A DNA stretch of 19,130 nt, from the NCBI GenBank assembly GCA_964535315.1, contig CAZHTS010000085.1, forward strand, positions 1 through 19,130. The letters are read 5' to 3'. The DNA comes from CAZHTS01 sp964535315. Its GTDB lineage: Bacteria; Chloroflexota; Anaerolineae; Anaerolineales; Anaerolineaceae. The first letter of the stretch is position 1; every line of letters begins with the position of its first letter. The notes below the pieces were generated by a model, which was given only the letters and a program-made list of their open reading frames with translations, was not told the DNA's origin and did not search any database. Positions 1 through 7,328 of this stretch are shown here, piece after piece. Position numbers and translations under genes: made by a program.

Positions 1-285
1 TGTGTCTGAGGGGAGGGATTGTGGTGTGTCAGGGTGCGGGAGGCGTGGTAGATGCGCGGCGGGCGACCGCAAGGGTCGCCTCTACGGGGGATGGAGGATG
101 AGCGGGGGAATGTGTGGGTGTCTGCCGTAGGGCGCGGGGCTTGCCCTCCCTGACCGCCCGCCAACCCGCCGGCAGCACGCGCAAACACTTTCCACTGCGC
201 CAGAATCGCCACATTGGACTACAATTAGCCCAGAAGGCGCTCGCGCCCCAAAAATCTGCCCGCGGGCGCAATTTTCAAACGTTTC
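1..285. other. Left non-coding region with small palindromic repeats
   Basis: I see no convincing gene here. Short open frames exist on both strands, but they have low-complexity composition and no ribosome binding site. Two short palindromic elements are visible. At 62-80 a 7-bp perfect stem (ggcgacc / ggtcgcc) encloses a gcaag loop, and it is followed by tctacggggg. At about 127-150 a related GC-rich element reads gtagggcgcggggcttgccc. Elements of this form, a hairpin joined to a 'ctacgggg' edge, recur between genes in many Chloroflexota genomes; that is recalled knowledge, not tested here. A possible -10 box (TACAAT, 220-225) precedes the DUF4438 gene but has no convincing -35. Confidence 0.5.
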
Positions 286-295
286 AGGAGTGCGT

Positions 296-1183
296 ATGAT
301 TCAAAGCAACGAAAGCAAAGTCGTGGAATTCCTCTTGCAGTGCCAGCCGGGACAGCCCCGTTCGGCCGGCCAGTGGCGCGTCGACCGGCATGGCGTGCCC
401 TTCATCCTGCCCGGCATCGGCGGCATTACCCTCAACCTCCAGGTCGGCGACCCGGCCTTCGGCTGGTCGGGCGACCACCTGGAGCCCGGCGTCAGCTGCA
501 CCGCCGACACCAACAAACCCTTCGAACACCCCAACAACTCTCTGCAACTCTTTGCCTGCGTGGGCAACCTGGCGCGGGTCACCTCGGGCGAGGCCAAAGG
601 CGCCGAGGGGCGCGTCCTCGGTCACCACGGCGGCTCGGAGCACGTCATCATCGATTTTCCGCGCCAGGCCAAAGAAAAACTGACCTACGAAGATAAAATC
701 ATCATCTTCGCCCGCGGCCAGGGTCTGAAGCTGGTTGACTACCCTGAGATCGTCCTGTTCAACCTGGATCCAGAGCTGTTGAAAAAGATGAAGATCAAAG
801 AAAGCGGCGACGGGAAATTGCAGGTGCCGGTGACCACCCTCGTACCGGCCGCCTGCATGGGCTCCGGGTTGGGTGCAGCCCACGTCGCCGCCGGCGACTA
901 CGACATCATGACCGGCGACCCCGAAACGGTGGAGAGCTACCACCTGGACAAACTGCGCTTTGGCGATTTCGTAGCGCTGTTGGATCACGATAACCGCTAC
1001 GGGCGGGACTATCACAAGGGCGCCATCTCCATCGGCGTGATCGTCCACAGCGATTGCAAGCTGGCCGGACACGGGCCCGGCGTCTCCACCATCATGACCT
1101 GCGCCAGCCCGTTAATCGAGCCGGTGATCGACCCGCACGCCAACCTGGCCGACCTGTTCGGCATCGGCACCCAGGCCGCTTAA
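296..1183 (+). CDS. DUF4438 domain-containing protein
   Basis: A 295-residue protein that I recognise as the DUF4438 family, known mainly from thermophilic and anaerobic bacteria (Thermotoga and relatives). The family signature is near the N-terminus: WRVDRHGVPFILPGIGGITL, then GDPAFGWSGDHLEPGVSC. It is followed by a conserved GxGxExxxGxxG-like stretch and a C-terminal GAISIGVIVHSDCKLAGHGP segment. There is no signal peptide or membrane segment, so it is probably cytosolic. No catalytic activity is established for the family and I do not assign one. The start is ATG 296, because AGGAG at 286-290 lies 5 bases upstream; an in-frame GTG at 290 overlaps that site and is less likely. The gene stands alone on the plus strand, and a strong hairpin follows at 1208-1242. 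High confidence that it is a gene, and good confidence in the family. Confidence 0.88.
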   Translation: MIQSNESKVVEFLLQCQPGQPRSAGQWRVDRHGVPFILPGIGGITLNLQVGDPAFGWSGDHLEPGVSCTADTNKPFEHPNNSLQLFACVGNLARVTSGEAKGAEGRVLGHHGGSEHVIIDFPRQAKEKLTYEDKIIIFARGQGLKLVDYPEIVLFNLDPELLKKMKIKESGDGKLQVPVTTLVPAACMGSGLGAAHVAAGDYDIMTGDPETVESYHLDKLRFGDFVALLDHDNRYGRDYHKGAISIGVIVHSDCKLAGHGPGVSTIMTCASPLIEPVIDPHANLADLFGIGTQAA

Positions 1184-1207
1184 CCGCCGTCACTCCGCCA
1201 CAGTTCT

Positions 1208-1242
1208 GCGGGGAGCAGGCCTGCACAGGGCCTGCTCCCCGC
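1208..1242 (+). terminator. Likely transcription terminator after the DUF4438 gene
   Basis: A perfect 14-bp GC-rich stem (gcggggagcaggcc, 1208-1221, pairing with 1229-1242) closes a 7-base loop. It begins 24 bases after the stop codon. The tail is only moderately T-rich (gttctccactttt), so termination may be less efficient than with a true U-tract. Confidence 0.7.
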
Positions 1243-1279
1243 CGGTGTTCTCCACTTTTCATAGCGCAAAATGATTAAA

Positions 1280-1303
1280 CAGGATAGGCAGGATGCACAG
1301 GAT
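1280..1303. repeat. Three caggat units on a 9-base period
   Basis: The hexamer caggat occurs at 1280, 1289 and 1298, exactly every nine bases, in a stretch reading aaacaggat-aggcaggat-gcacaggat. It lies between convergent genes and is not coding. Similar 'acaggat' tandem motifs are scattered in many bacterial genomes, so this may be a dispersed element. The genome copy number is unknown. Confidence 0.5.
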
Positions 1304-1345
1304 ACCAGAATCTTCCTTTGCGCTAAGCTTTTGGCCGGCAAAAGA

Positions 1346-1382
1346 AAAGACCTCGCAGGTCTTGAAGATCTGCGAGGTCTTT
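1346..1382 (-). terminator. Hairpin between convergent genes, likely terminator of the luxR-type gene
   Basis: A perfect 13-bp stem (aaagacctcgcag, 1346-1358, with 1370-1382) encloses an 11-base loop that itself contains a partial copy of the stem (gtctt). Read on the minus strand it lies about 30 bases past the stop of the LuxR-type gene and is followed by tttctttt, which fits an intrinsic terminator. On the plus strand it is followed by cgcatttttt, so it may work in both directions. The aagacctcgcaggtctt core also looks like a dispersed repeat unit. Confidence 0.6.
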
Positions 1383-1413
1383 CGCATTTTTTAGAGCAAA
1401 CGCCGACCGGTCG

Positions 1414-2187
1414 TTAAAACAGCCCCAGTTCGCGGGCGCGGCGGACGGCCTGCGTGCGGGTCTGCACGCCCAGTTTGGTGTAGATATTGTTGATGTGCGT
1501 CTTGACCGTGCTCTGCGCCACCACCATCCGGTCGGCAATCTCGGCGTTCGACAGCCCCTGGTCGATCCATTGCAGCACCTCGAGCTCGCGTTTGCTCAAC
1601 GGCTCGACCAGCCCCTGGTTGGCGGCGCCGGAGTCGAGCGGCCTGCCGCCCGCTTCCACCGCCGCCGCGCCGGACGCAGCGCCCGGTTTGCGCAGGCGCG
1701 TCAGGAATAACATCGCCACCACCCCCAGCAGCAGGATCGAAAAGATGCGCATAAACGGCCCGCTGGCGATGACGCCGAAAATGGCGCACAACGCCGTGCA
1801 GCCGGCCGCCACCCACACCGCGATGTGATAAAACCTCTCGGCCAGGCCGTTGGCGCGGATGGCCAAGGCCGCCCCAGCCGCCAGCCCGGCAATACACAGC
1901 AGCCAGGCGTAGGCCCACGAACTCCAATCGTTGCTCAAGGCGTTGAGCAGGAAAACCACGCCGAAGGCGCCGAACCCCAGGCTGGAGACGAACAACCAGT
2001 CGCGCCAGAACCACTGCGGCGGGGCGACGTACTGGCAGAAAACAGACGCCGCCGCCAGGCTGAGGAAGATGATGGCCGGGTCGCTGCGACCGGCCCACCC
2101 CGGCACAAAGCTCCCCCCCACCAGTACCAGGCTGGCGCCCACCAGCGCCAACCCCGCCCACAGGAAATACTCCCGCCGCACGTCCAT
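1414..2187 (-). CDS. Membrane-anchored LuxR-family transcriptional regulator
   Basis: A 257-residue protein with two parts. Residues 8-163 are hydrophobic and hold about six predicted membrane helices (roughly 8-24, 37-54, 64-82, 90-110, 118-140, 146-163). After a Gly/Ala-rich linker (165-192) comes a canonical LuxR/FixJ helix-turn-helix at 197-257: LSKRELEVLQWIDQGLSNAE, then IADRM, then STVKTHINNIYTKLGVQTRT. There is no receiver domain, so it is not a classical response regulator. The design suggests a membrane sensor that binds DNA directly. A purine-rich GGGAAGG lies just upstream of ATG 2187. The start is 10 bases past the stop of the molybdenum hydroxylase gene, so the two are almost certainly cotranscribed and may be functionally linked. 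The ligand and targets are unknown. Confidence 0.85.
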   Translation of the reverse strand: MDVRREYFLWAGLALVGASLVLVGGSFVPGWAGRSDPAIIFLSLAAASVFCQYVAPPQWFWRDWLFVSSLGFGAFGVVFLLNALSNDWSSWAYAWLLCIAGLAAGAALAIRANGLAERFYHIAVWVAAGCTALCAIFGVIASGPFMRIFSILLLGVVAMLFLTRLRKPGAASGAAAVEAGGRPLDSGAANQGLVEPLSKRELEVLQWIDQGLSNAEIADRMVVAQSTVKTHINNIYTKLGVQTRTQAVRRARELGLF

Positions 2188-2197
2188 ACGCCTTCCC

Positions 2198-4420
2198 TCA
2201 GTCTGCCAGCCCGCCCAGGCCTTTTAACACCCGCTCCGGAGTGAGCGGGAACTCGTCGAACCACACGCCGGTAGCGGCATGCACGGCGTCGGTAACGGCC
2301 GGCGCCAGACACATATTCATCACCTCGCCCAGGCCGCGCGCTCCCCACGGCCCGCGCGGGTCGGGGATTTCCAGAATGATCGATTTGATCTCGGTCGGAA
2401 TGTCCAGCGAAGTCGGCACCAGATAGGTGGAAAGGGTGGGGGTCAGCACCTTGCCGTCCTGCTCGACAAAGTTCTCCAGCACGGCGTACCCCACCGACTG
2501 CACCAGCCCGCCCTCGATCTGCCCGCGCACCTGCTGCGGGTTGATCGCCTTCCCGACGTCGATGGCGCACACGATACGCTCGACGGTCACCTGCCCGGTC
2601 TCGGTGTCGACCAGCACCTCGGCCGCCTGGGTGGTGTACGAATACGCCACGTTGGGGTCGCACTGCCCGGTCTGCGGGTCGGGCGGGGTGGTTTTGTGTG
2701 GATAATAGGTATGGCTGATCCTGACCGGCCGTTCTTCTTCGGCCCATTTTTGCAACGCCAGGCGCGCCCCTTCTTGAATGGCGTTGCCGATAAAGAAGGT
2801 CATGCGCGAGGCCGACACCGCGCCGGCGTCGGCGGTCTGAGCGGTGTCGCTGGAGATCAACTCGACGCACTGCAAATCGACGCCCAGGGCGTCGGCGGCC
2901 ATCTGGCTGATCACGGTCAGCGTGCCCATACCCACCTCACTGGCCCCATGCCGGATGACGGCGCGCGCGATCTCGCCCTCGCCGTACAGTTCGATCCCGA
3001 CCGTGCACGACTCGGGGTAGCCAAAGGAAAAGCCGACGTTCTTGTGGGCGCAGGCGATGCCCACCCCGCGCCGTATGTGCGGTCTGTCCGGGTCGACCGA
3101 GCCAAAACCGCCCGGCCGGCGCCAGCCGGCGGGGGTCTCCTCCCAGCCGCTGCCCAGGGCGCACTCGCGGGTCACCTCGCGCACGCTCACCCCCGGCGGA
3201 TAGGGGGCACCGCAGGTCTGCAGCGAACCTTCACGGGCCAGGTTGCGCATGCGCATCTCCACCGGGTCGAGCCCCAGCGCTTCGGCCAGCTTGTTGACCT
3301 GCTGCTCGGCGATGTAGACCGCCTGCGGCCCACCAAAACCACGGAAGGCGCCGCGCGGCACGTTGTTGGTGTAAATATCGTAGGCGTCCACGCTCACGTT
3401 GGCAATCTCGTACGGGCCCAACGAATTGAGCACGGCGTTGCTGGTGACGATGCTGGTGGTGAACTTATATGCGCCACCATCGGCAAACATCTTGACCTCG
3501 GCCGCCGTAATCTTGCCCTGGCGCGTCGCCCCCCAACGGGTGTACACCCGGAAGGGATGCCGTTTGCAGTGCGCCAGGATCGATTCCTCCCGGTTCCAGA
3601 CGATCTTGACCGGGCGCTCGATGCCCTGGCGGTGCAGTTTCACCACCGCCAACCCCAGGATAATCTGCACCGAGATGTCCTCGCGCCCGCCAAACGCCCC
3701 GCCGGTCATCGGGTAAATCACCCGCACCTCATCTTCTTGCAGCCCCAGCGCGTGAGCAATCTGCTTGCGATCCTTGGTGGCCCACTGCCCGGTGGTGATC
3801 ACGGCAATGCGCCCATCTTCGTCGCGATAGGCCACACCCGACTCGGTTTGCAGGTAAGCGTGCTCCTGCGCCGGAGTGTTATACACCGCCGCAATGATCA
3901 CGTCGGCCTGTTTGAAACCCGCCTGCAGGTCGCCGTTGCGCAGGAAGTGGTGACCGAACTGGTTGCTGCCCGTCTCGGGGTGCAGCAGGGGCGCCTCCGG
4001 GCGCAGCGCCTCTTCGGCGTCGCACACCACCGGTAAATCTTCGTACGTCACCCGGATCAGGTCGAGCGCCTTTTTGGCAATCGCCTCGCTCTCGGCTACC
4101 ACCGCCGCCACCCGGTCGCCAACGTAGCGCACCCGGTCGGCGTAAGGCTTGGCGCACGGGCCGCACAAGACGGGTTGATCGTACGAATAATAGCCAAACT
4201 CATTGCAGGGCACGTCGGCCGAGGTGAGCACGGTCAGCACGCCTTCCACGGCCTGGGCGGCCGAGGTATCCACGCTTTTGACGATTGCATGCGGGCGACG
4301 CGCCAGCAGCATCTTCATGTAGACCTGCCCGGGCAGCACCATGTCCGAAGCAAAAACGGCTTCCCCCTTCACCTTCGCCCAGGCATCCACTCTAGGAACA
4401 GATTGACCGATATAAGGCAT
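2198..4420 (-). CDS. Xanthine dehydrogenase-family molybdopterin-binding (large) subunit
   Basis: A 740-residue protein of the xanthine oxidase/aldehyde oxidoreductase family, the subunit that binds molybdopterin-cytosine dinucleotide or its equivalent and hydroxylates N-heterocycles or aldehydes. An aldehyde-oxidase a/b hammerhead-type domain covers roughly residues 17-130 (KVKGEAVFASDM onward). The molybdenum-binding domain follows, with GGAFGGRE (240-247), PRGAFRGFGG (355-364), a GASEVGMGT cofactor segment (492-500) and GARGLGE (693-699). E699 is the expected catalytic glutamate. The active-site loop lacks the Cys of CO dehydrogenases (AYRCSFR), so it is not CoxL. The length is normal for a separate large subunit. 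The usual partners, a [2Fe-2S] subunit and an FAD subunit, are absent from the window. GGAG lies about 10 bases upstream of ATG 4420. The substrate cannot be predicted from the sequence alone. Confidence 0.9.
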   Translation of the reverse strand: MPYIGQSVPRVDAWAKVKGEAVFASDMVLPGQVYMKMLLARRPHAIVKSVDTSAAQAVEGVLTVLTSADVPCNEFGYYSYDQPVLCGPCAKPYADRVRYVGDRVAAVVAESEAIAKKALDLIRVTYEDLPVVCDAEEALRPEAPLLHPETGSNQFGHHFLRNGDLQAGFKQADVIIAAVYNTPAQEHAYLQTESGVAYRDEDGRIAVITTGQWATKDRKQIAHALGLQEDEVRVIYPMTGGAFGGREDISVQIILGLAVVKLHRQGIERPVKIVWNREESILAHCKRHPFRVYTRWGATRQGKITAAEVKMFADGGAYKFTTSIVTSNAVLNSLGPYEIANVSVDAYDIYTNNVPRGAFRGFGGPQAVYIAEQQVNKLAEALGLDPVEMRMRNLAREGSLQTCGAPYPPGVSVREVTRECALGSGWEETPAGWRRPGGFGSVDPDRPHIRRGVGIACAHKNVGFSFGYPESCTVGIELYGEGEIARAVIRHGASEVGMGTLTVISQMAADALGVDLQCVELISSDTAQTADAGAVSASRMTFFIGNAIQEGARLALQKWAEEERPVRISHTYYPHKTTPPDPQTGQCDPNVAYSYTTQAAEVLVDTETGQVTVERIVCAIDVGKAINPQQVRGQIEGGLVQSVGYAVLENFVEQDGKVLTPTLSTYLVPTSLDIPTEIKSIILEIPDPRGPWGARGLGEVMNMCLAPAVTDAVHAATGVWFDEFPLTPERVLKGLGGLAD

Positions 4421-4468
4421 TGTTTTCTCCGTTGGAACGCGGGGTAACGAGTACGGAAACGCATTCCT

Positions 4469-4474
4469 ATTATA
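4469..4474 (-). promoter_or_regulatory. Putative -10 box for the molybdenum hydroxylase/luxR unit
   Basis: A perfect TATAAT on the minus strand lies 48 bases upstream of the hydroxylase start and just downstream of the transporter terminator. The -35 region is poor: a TTGAAA-like hexamer is only 11 bases away, and nothing good sits at 17. It may depend on another factor or be weak. It supports separate transcription of the two downstream genes. Confidence 0.45.
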
Positions 4475-4489
4475 CTCTCTTGCCTTTTC

Positions 4490-4531
4490 AAAAACCGTCG
4501 GGCCGCCCGAAAAAAATTCAGACGGCCCGAC
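4490..4531 (-). terminator. Intrinsic terminator of the ABC importer operon
   Basis: On the minus strand a perfect 9-bp stem (gtcgggccg / cggcccgac, 4523-4531 with 4497-4505) is followed immediately by ggttttt. An internal run of seven T's sits in the 17-base loop. It lies about 30 bases after the stop of the last transporter gene and before the -10 box of the next unit. Confidence 0.75.
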
Positions 4532-4559
4532 CTCCAGTGTCTTTGCCAGAAAATGCTGC

Positions 4560-5513
4560 TCACACCTCAGAACGATACTGCCAGCAGGCCACGGCGTGAT
4601 CGCCGTCCACCTGGATCAACGGCGGGCGCTGCCGGGCGCAAATTTCCATACTGCCGGCCAGCGGGCAGCGATCGTAAAACACACAGCCCGCCGTGGTGGG
4701 TGCAATTTTGCCCTTATCCGCAGCCTGATCCTCCTGCCATTTCCGGTCCATGCGCGGCACCGAAGCCATCAAGGAACGCGTGTAAGGATGCAGCGGCGTA
4801 TCGTAAATCTTGTGGGTATTGCCCATTTCGGCCACACAGCCGCGGTACAGGATGATCGCCTGCTCGCTGATGTAATAGCCCAACGAGAGATCGTGGGTGA
4901 TGAACAGCACCGACAACCCGCGCGACTTGAGATCCGCCAGCAGGTTGAGCACGTCGATGCGGGTGGAAGCGTCCAACATGCTGATGATCTCGTCCGCCAC
5001 GAGGAACTTCGTGTCGAGCAGCAGCGCCCGGGCAATGAGGAAACGTTGCAGCTGCCCGCCGCTGAGCTGATGGGGGAATTTGTTCAACACGTGCTCGGGG
5101 TTCAACCCCACCGACTCGAGCGCCCCGTGCACCTTGCGCTCCCATTCGGCGCCGCTAACGTCGGGGTAAAATTCGTCGTGCAGGATGCTGAAGATGCGGT
5201 CGGCCTTAAAGATCGGGTTGTACGAACTGAACGGATCCTGAAAAACGCCCTGTACGTTGCGATAATAACGCTTCAGGTCGCCGCCCTTGAGACGTGAGAT
5301 ATCCTCATCATTGAATACGATCGAACCCGAACTGATCGAGATCAGGCGCAGAATCATCTTACCAATGGTGCTCTTGCCGCTGCCGCTCTCGCCGATCAGC
5401 GAGATGATCTCGCCGTCGCCGATGGTGAAGCTGACGTCGCGCACGGCGTGCAGTTCCCGTCCGCCAAAGGTGCCCACCCGGTAAATTTTGGAGATACGAT
5501 CCAGCTTAAGCAT
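4560..5513 (-). CDS. ABC transporter ATP-binding protein, OppF/DppF type
   Basis: A 317-residue nucleotide-binding subunit that would pair with the upstream OppD-type ATPase to power import. Motifs: Walker A GESGSGKST (41-49), Q-loop Q92, signature LSGGQ (150-154), Walker B FLVADE (170-175), D-loop around D181 and H-loop H207. The C-terminal oligopeptide-transporter extension carries four cysteines (277, 283, 292, 310). I place the start at ATG 5513: GGAGG lies upstream and the protein then begins MLKLDRISKIYRV, as family members do. A longer frame to 5594 adds 27 atypical residues inside the preceding gene. It overlaps the upstream gene by 8 bases, indicating translational coupling. Last gene of the importer operon. 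The substrate is probably an oligosaccharide (see the binding-protein entry). Confidence 0.93.
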   Translation of the reverse strand: MLKLDRISKIYRVGTFGGRELHAVRDVSFTIGDGEIISLIGESGSGKSTIGKMILRLISISSGSIVFNDEDISRLKGGDLKRYYRNVQGVFQDPFSSYNPIFKADRIFSILHDEFYPDVSGAEWERKVHGALESVGLNPEHVLNKFPHQLSGGQLQRFLIARALLLDTKFLVADEIISMLDASTRIDVLNLLADLKSRGLSVLFITHDLSLGYYISEQAIILYRGCVAEMGNTHKIYDTPLHPYTRSLMASVPRMDRKWQEDQAADKGKIAPTTAGCVFYDRCPLAGSMEICARQRPPLIQVDGDHAVACWQYRSEV

Positions 5514-6468
5514 TGGGTTTGGCCTCCTTCCAACAGGCGACAAAGTGGTCTTGCTCGATCTCGACAAAGGGAGGCACCTCGAGACATTTTTCAAACGCCA
5601 ACGGGCAGCGCTCGCGGAAACGGCAGCCGCTGGGCGGGGCCAGCAGCAGCGGCGGGCTGCCGGGAATGCCGGCCAGGCGCTGTTCGCTATACCTGACCCC
5701 CACCTTGGGCAGCGAAGAGATCAACAAACGGGTGTAGGGGTGGCGCGGCGCATGGACGATCTTCTCGGTGACGGCCTTTTCGGCCAGTTGTCCGGCGTAC
5801 ATGACCAGGATGGTATCGGCAATCTGATACAGGATCGAGATGTCGTGGGTGATGACGATCATGCTCTTGACGATCTTGCGGTCGCGGAACTCGACCAGCA
5901 TTTCCGAAACCGCCTTCTGGCTGGAAACGTCCAGGGCCGAGGTGATCTCGTCGGCGATCAGCAGCGACGGATCCAGCAGGGTGGAAATGACCATTACCAT
6001 GCGCTGCTTCATCCCGCCCGAAAGCTCGATCGGGTACAGGTTGAGCACGTCACGCGACAGCTTGACCAGTTCCAGGCGGCGCTCCAGTTCGGGCAAGATG
6101 GCGCCATACGCCACTTTGCGTGAAGCCAACAGTTCTTCGATCATCTTGCCGATCTTACGCGTCGGGTTCATGGCGTTCATGGCGTATTGCGGCACGATCG
6201 AGACCTTCTTGAAGCGGAACTCGTTCATCCGGCCCCAATCCTGAATGGGCAGCAGTTCGCCATCCAGGCGCACCTCGCCGTGCATCAGCTTCATCGGCGG
6301 CTTCATCATGATCAGGCTGTTACTCAGGGTGGTCTTACCGCACCCCGACTCACCTGCCAGCCCCATGATCTCGCCGTCTGCGATGTGAAAAGAAGCACCT
6401 TCCAACGCCTTGACGTCGCCGTGCAAAGTCTGATAGTAAACAGTAAGGTTTTGAATTTGCAGGCTCAC
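5506..6468 (-). CDS. ABC transporter ATP-binding protein, OppD/DppD type
   Basis: A 320-residue ATPase subunit of the importer. Motifs: Walker A GESGCGKTT (39-47), signature LSGGM (149-153), Walker B LLIADE (169-174) and H-loop H209 (ITHD). The C-terminal extension ends with a cysteine set at 282, 288, 295 and 312. This matches the spacing seen in DppD-type proteins, where such cysteines can ligate an iron-sulfur cluster. It starts with GTG at 6468, supported by GGGAG about 9 bases upstream and by only 2 bases separating it from the preceding permease stop. It would form a heterodimer with the 4560-5513 product. Confidence 0.93.
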   Translation of the reverse strand: MSLQIQNLTVYYQTLHGDVKALEGASFHIADGEIMGLAGESGCGKTTLSNSLIMMKPPMKLMHGEVRLDGELLPIQDWGRMNEFRFKKVSIVPQYAMNAMNPTRKIGKMIEELLASRKVAYGAILPELERRLELVKLSRDVLNLYPIELSGGMKQRMVMVISTLLDPSLLIADEITSALDVSSQKAVSEMLVEFRDRKIVKSMIVITHDISILYQIADTILVMYAGQLAEKAVTEKIVHAPRHPYTRLLISSLPKVGVRYSEQRLAGIPGSPPLLLAPPSGCRFRERCPLAFEKCLEVPPFVEIEQDHFVACWKEAKPNA

Positions 6469-6470
6469 GG

Positions 6471-7328
6471 CTACATCTCCCTGAGTTTGGGGTTGAAGAC
6501 TTCATCGAGCCCAACGTTCATGATGTACAGGCCGCCGACGATGGCGGTGATGGCCAGGCCGGGGGGAACAAACCACCACCACATCCCCAGGGTCAGGGCG
6601 CTCCACAACACGGCGTTATTCATCATCAGACCAAGCGAGATGCCGCTGGTAGGGCCCAGGCCGATGAAATCCAGGGTGGCTGCGTTCAGGATGGCGCCGC
6701 CAAACATGAGGATGAAGGTCATGAACAGATACGACATCATGTTGGGGGCAATCTCGGTGAAGATGATCTTCATCGGCTTCATCCCGCTCAGGCGGGCCAG
6801 ATCGACAAAGTCACGGCCGCGCAGCGAGAAGGTCTGCGCCCGAATGGCGCGGGCGGCCCACGGCCAGCTGGTAAACCCGATAAAGAGACTCTCGACCAGC
6901 ACGCCTCTCACCTTGAGATAGGCGGCGATGATCAGCAGCAGGGCCAGGGTGGGGATGACCAGGATGATGTTGGTCAGCATATTGAGCACTTCGTCGACCA
7001 CCCCGCCGCGATAGCCGGCGGTAAACCCGACCAGCACGCCGATCAACGTGCCCAGCCCGCCGCCGACGATACCCACCAGGAAGGTAGATTGCAGCCCCAG
7101 GATGAACTGGGTGAACACGTCCTGACCGAAGGTGGTGGTGCCAAACCAGTATTGGGCGTTGGGAGCAGCGGAAGGCGGGCCGACGTAATCATCGGGTGAA
7201 TAATCCGTCAACAACGGGCCGAGGATGGTAAGGACGACAAAGATGAGGATAACGCTCAAACCGATCCGTAGCTTGGTGTTGCGCAGCGCAAAATACAGAA
7301 ACTCGTTTTTCTTTTTCGTTTTCGTCAT
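6471..7328 (-). CDS. ABC transporter permease, OppC/DppC type
   Basis: A 285-residue inner-membrane permease. After a Lys-rich cytoplasmic tail (MTKTKKKNEF) there is one helix at about 20-40, then an external loop with the WFGTTTFGQDVFTQ motif typical of DppC-type permeases. About five more helices follow. The cytoplasmic coupling loop reads RGRDFVDLARLSGMKPMKII, the EAA-type contact for the ATPases. The ATG overlaps the stop of the upstream permease by 4 bases (ATGA-type overlap). It would form the channel with that permease. Confidence 0.92.
   Translation of the reverse strand: MTKTKKKNEFLYFALRNTKLRIGLSVILIFVVLTILGPLLTDYSPDDYVGPPSAAPNAQYWFGTTTFGQDVFTQFILGLQSTFLVGIVGGGLGTLIGVLVGFTAGYRGGVVDEVLNMLTNIILVIPTLALLLIIAAYLKVRGVLVESLFIGFTSWPWAARAIRAQTFSLRGRDFVDLARLSGMKPMKIIFTEIAPNMMSYLFMTFILMFGGAILNAATLDFIGLGPTSGISLGLMMNNAVLWSALTLGMWWWFVPPGLAITAIVGGLYIMNVGLDEVFNPKLREM

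Noticed and set aside
284..1072. 262-codon minus-strand frame
   Set aside because: It is the antisense shadow of the DUF4438 gene, which has a proper RBS and family motifs.
1280..1303. CRISPR-like array
   Set aside because: The units are only 6 bases on a 9-base period; there are no spacers and no cas genes.
2279..4036. 585-codon open frame on the plus strand
   Set aside because: It is antisense to the molybdenum hydroxylase gene, has His/Arg/Gly-rich composition, no RBS and no family motif. It is a by-product of high GC at third positions.
2198..4420. Carbon monoxide dehydrogenase large subunit (coxL)
   Set aside because: The active-site loop is PRGAFRGFGG, without the AYRCSFR cysteine that defines CO dehydrogenases.
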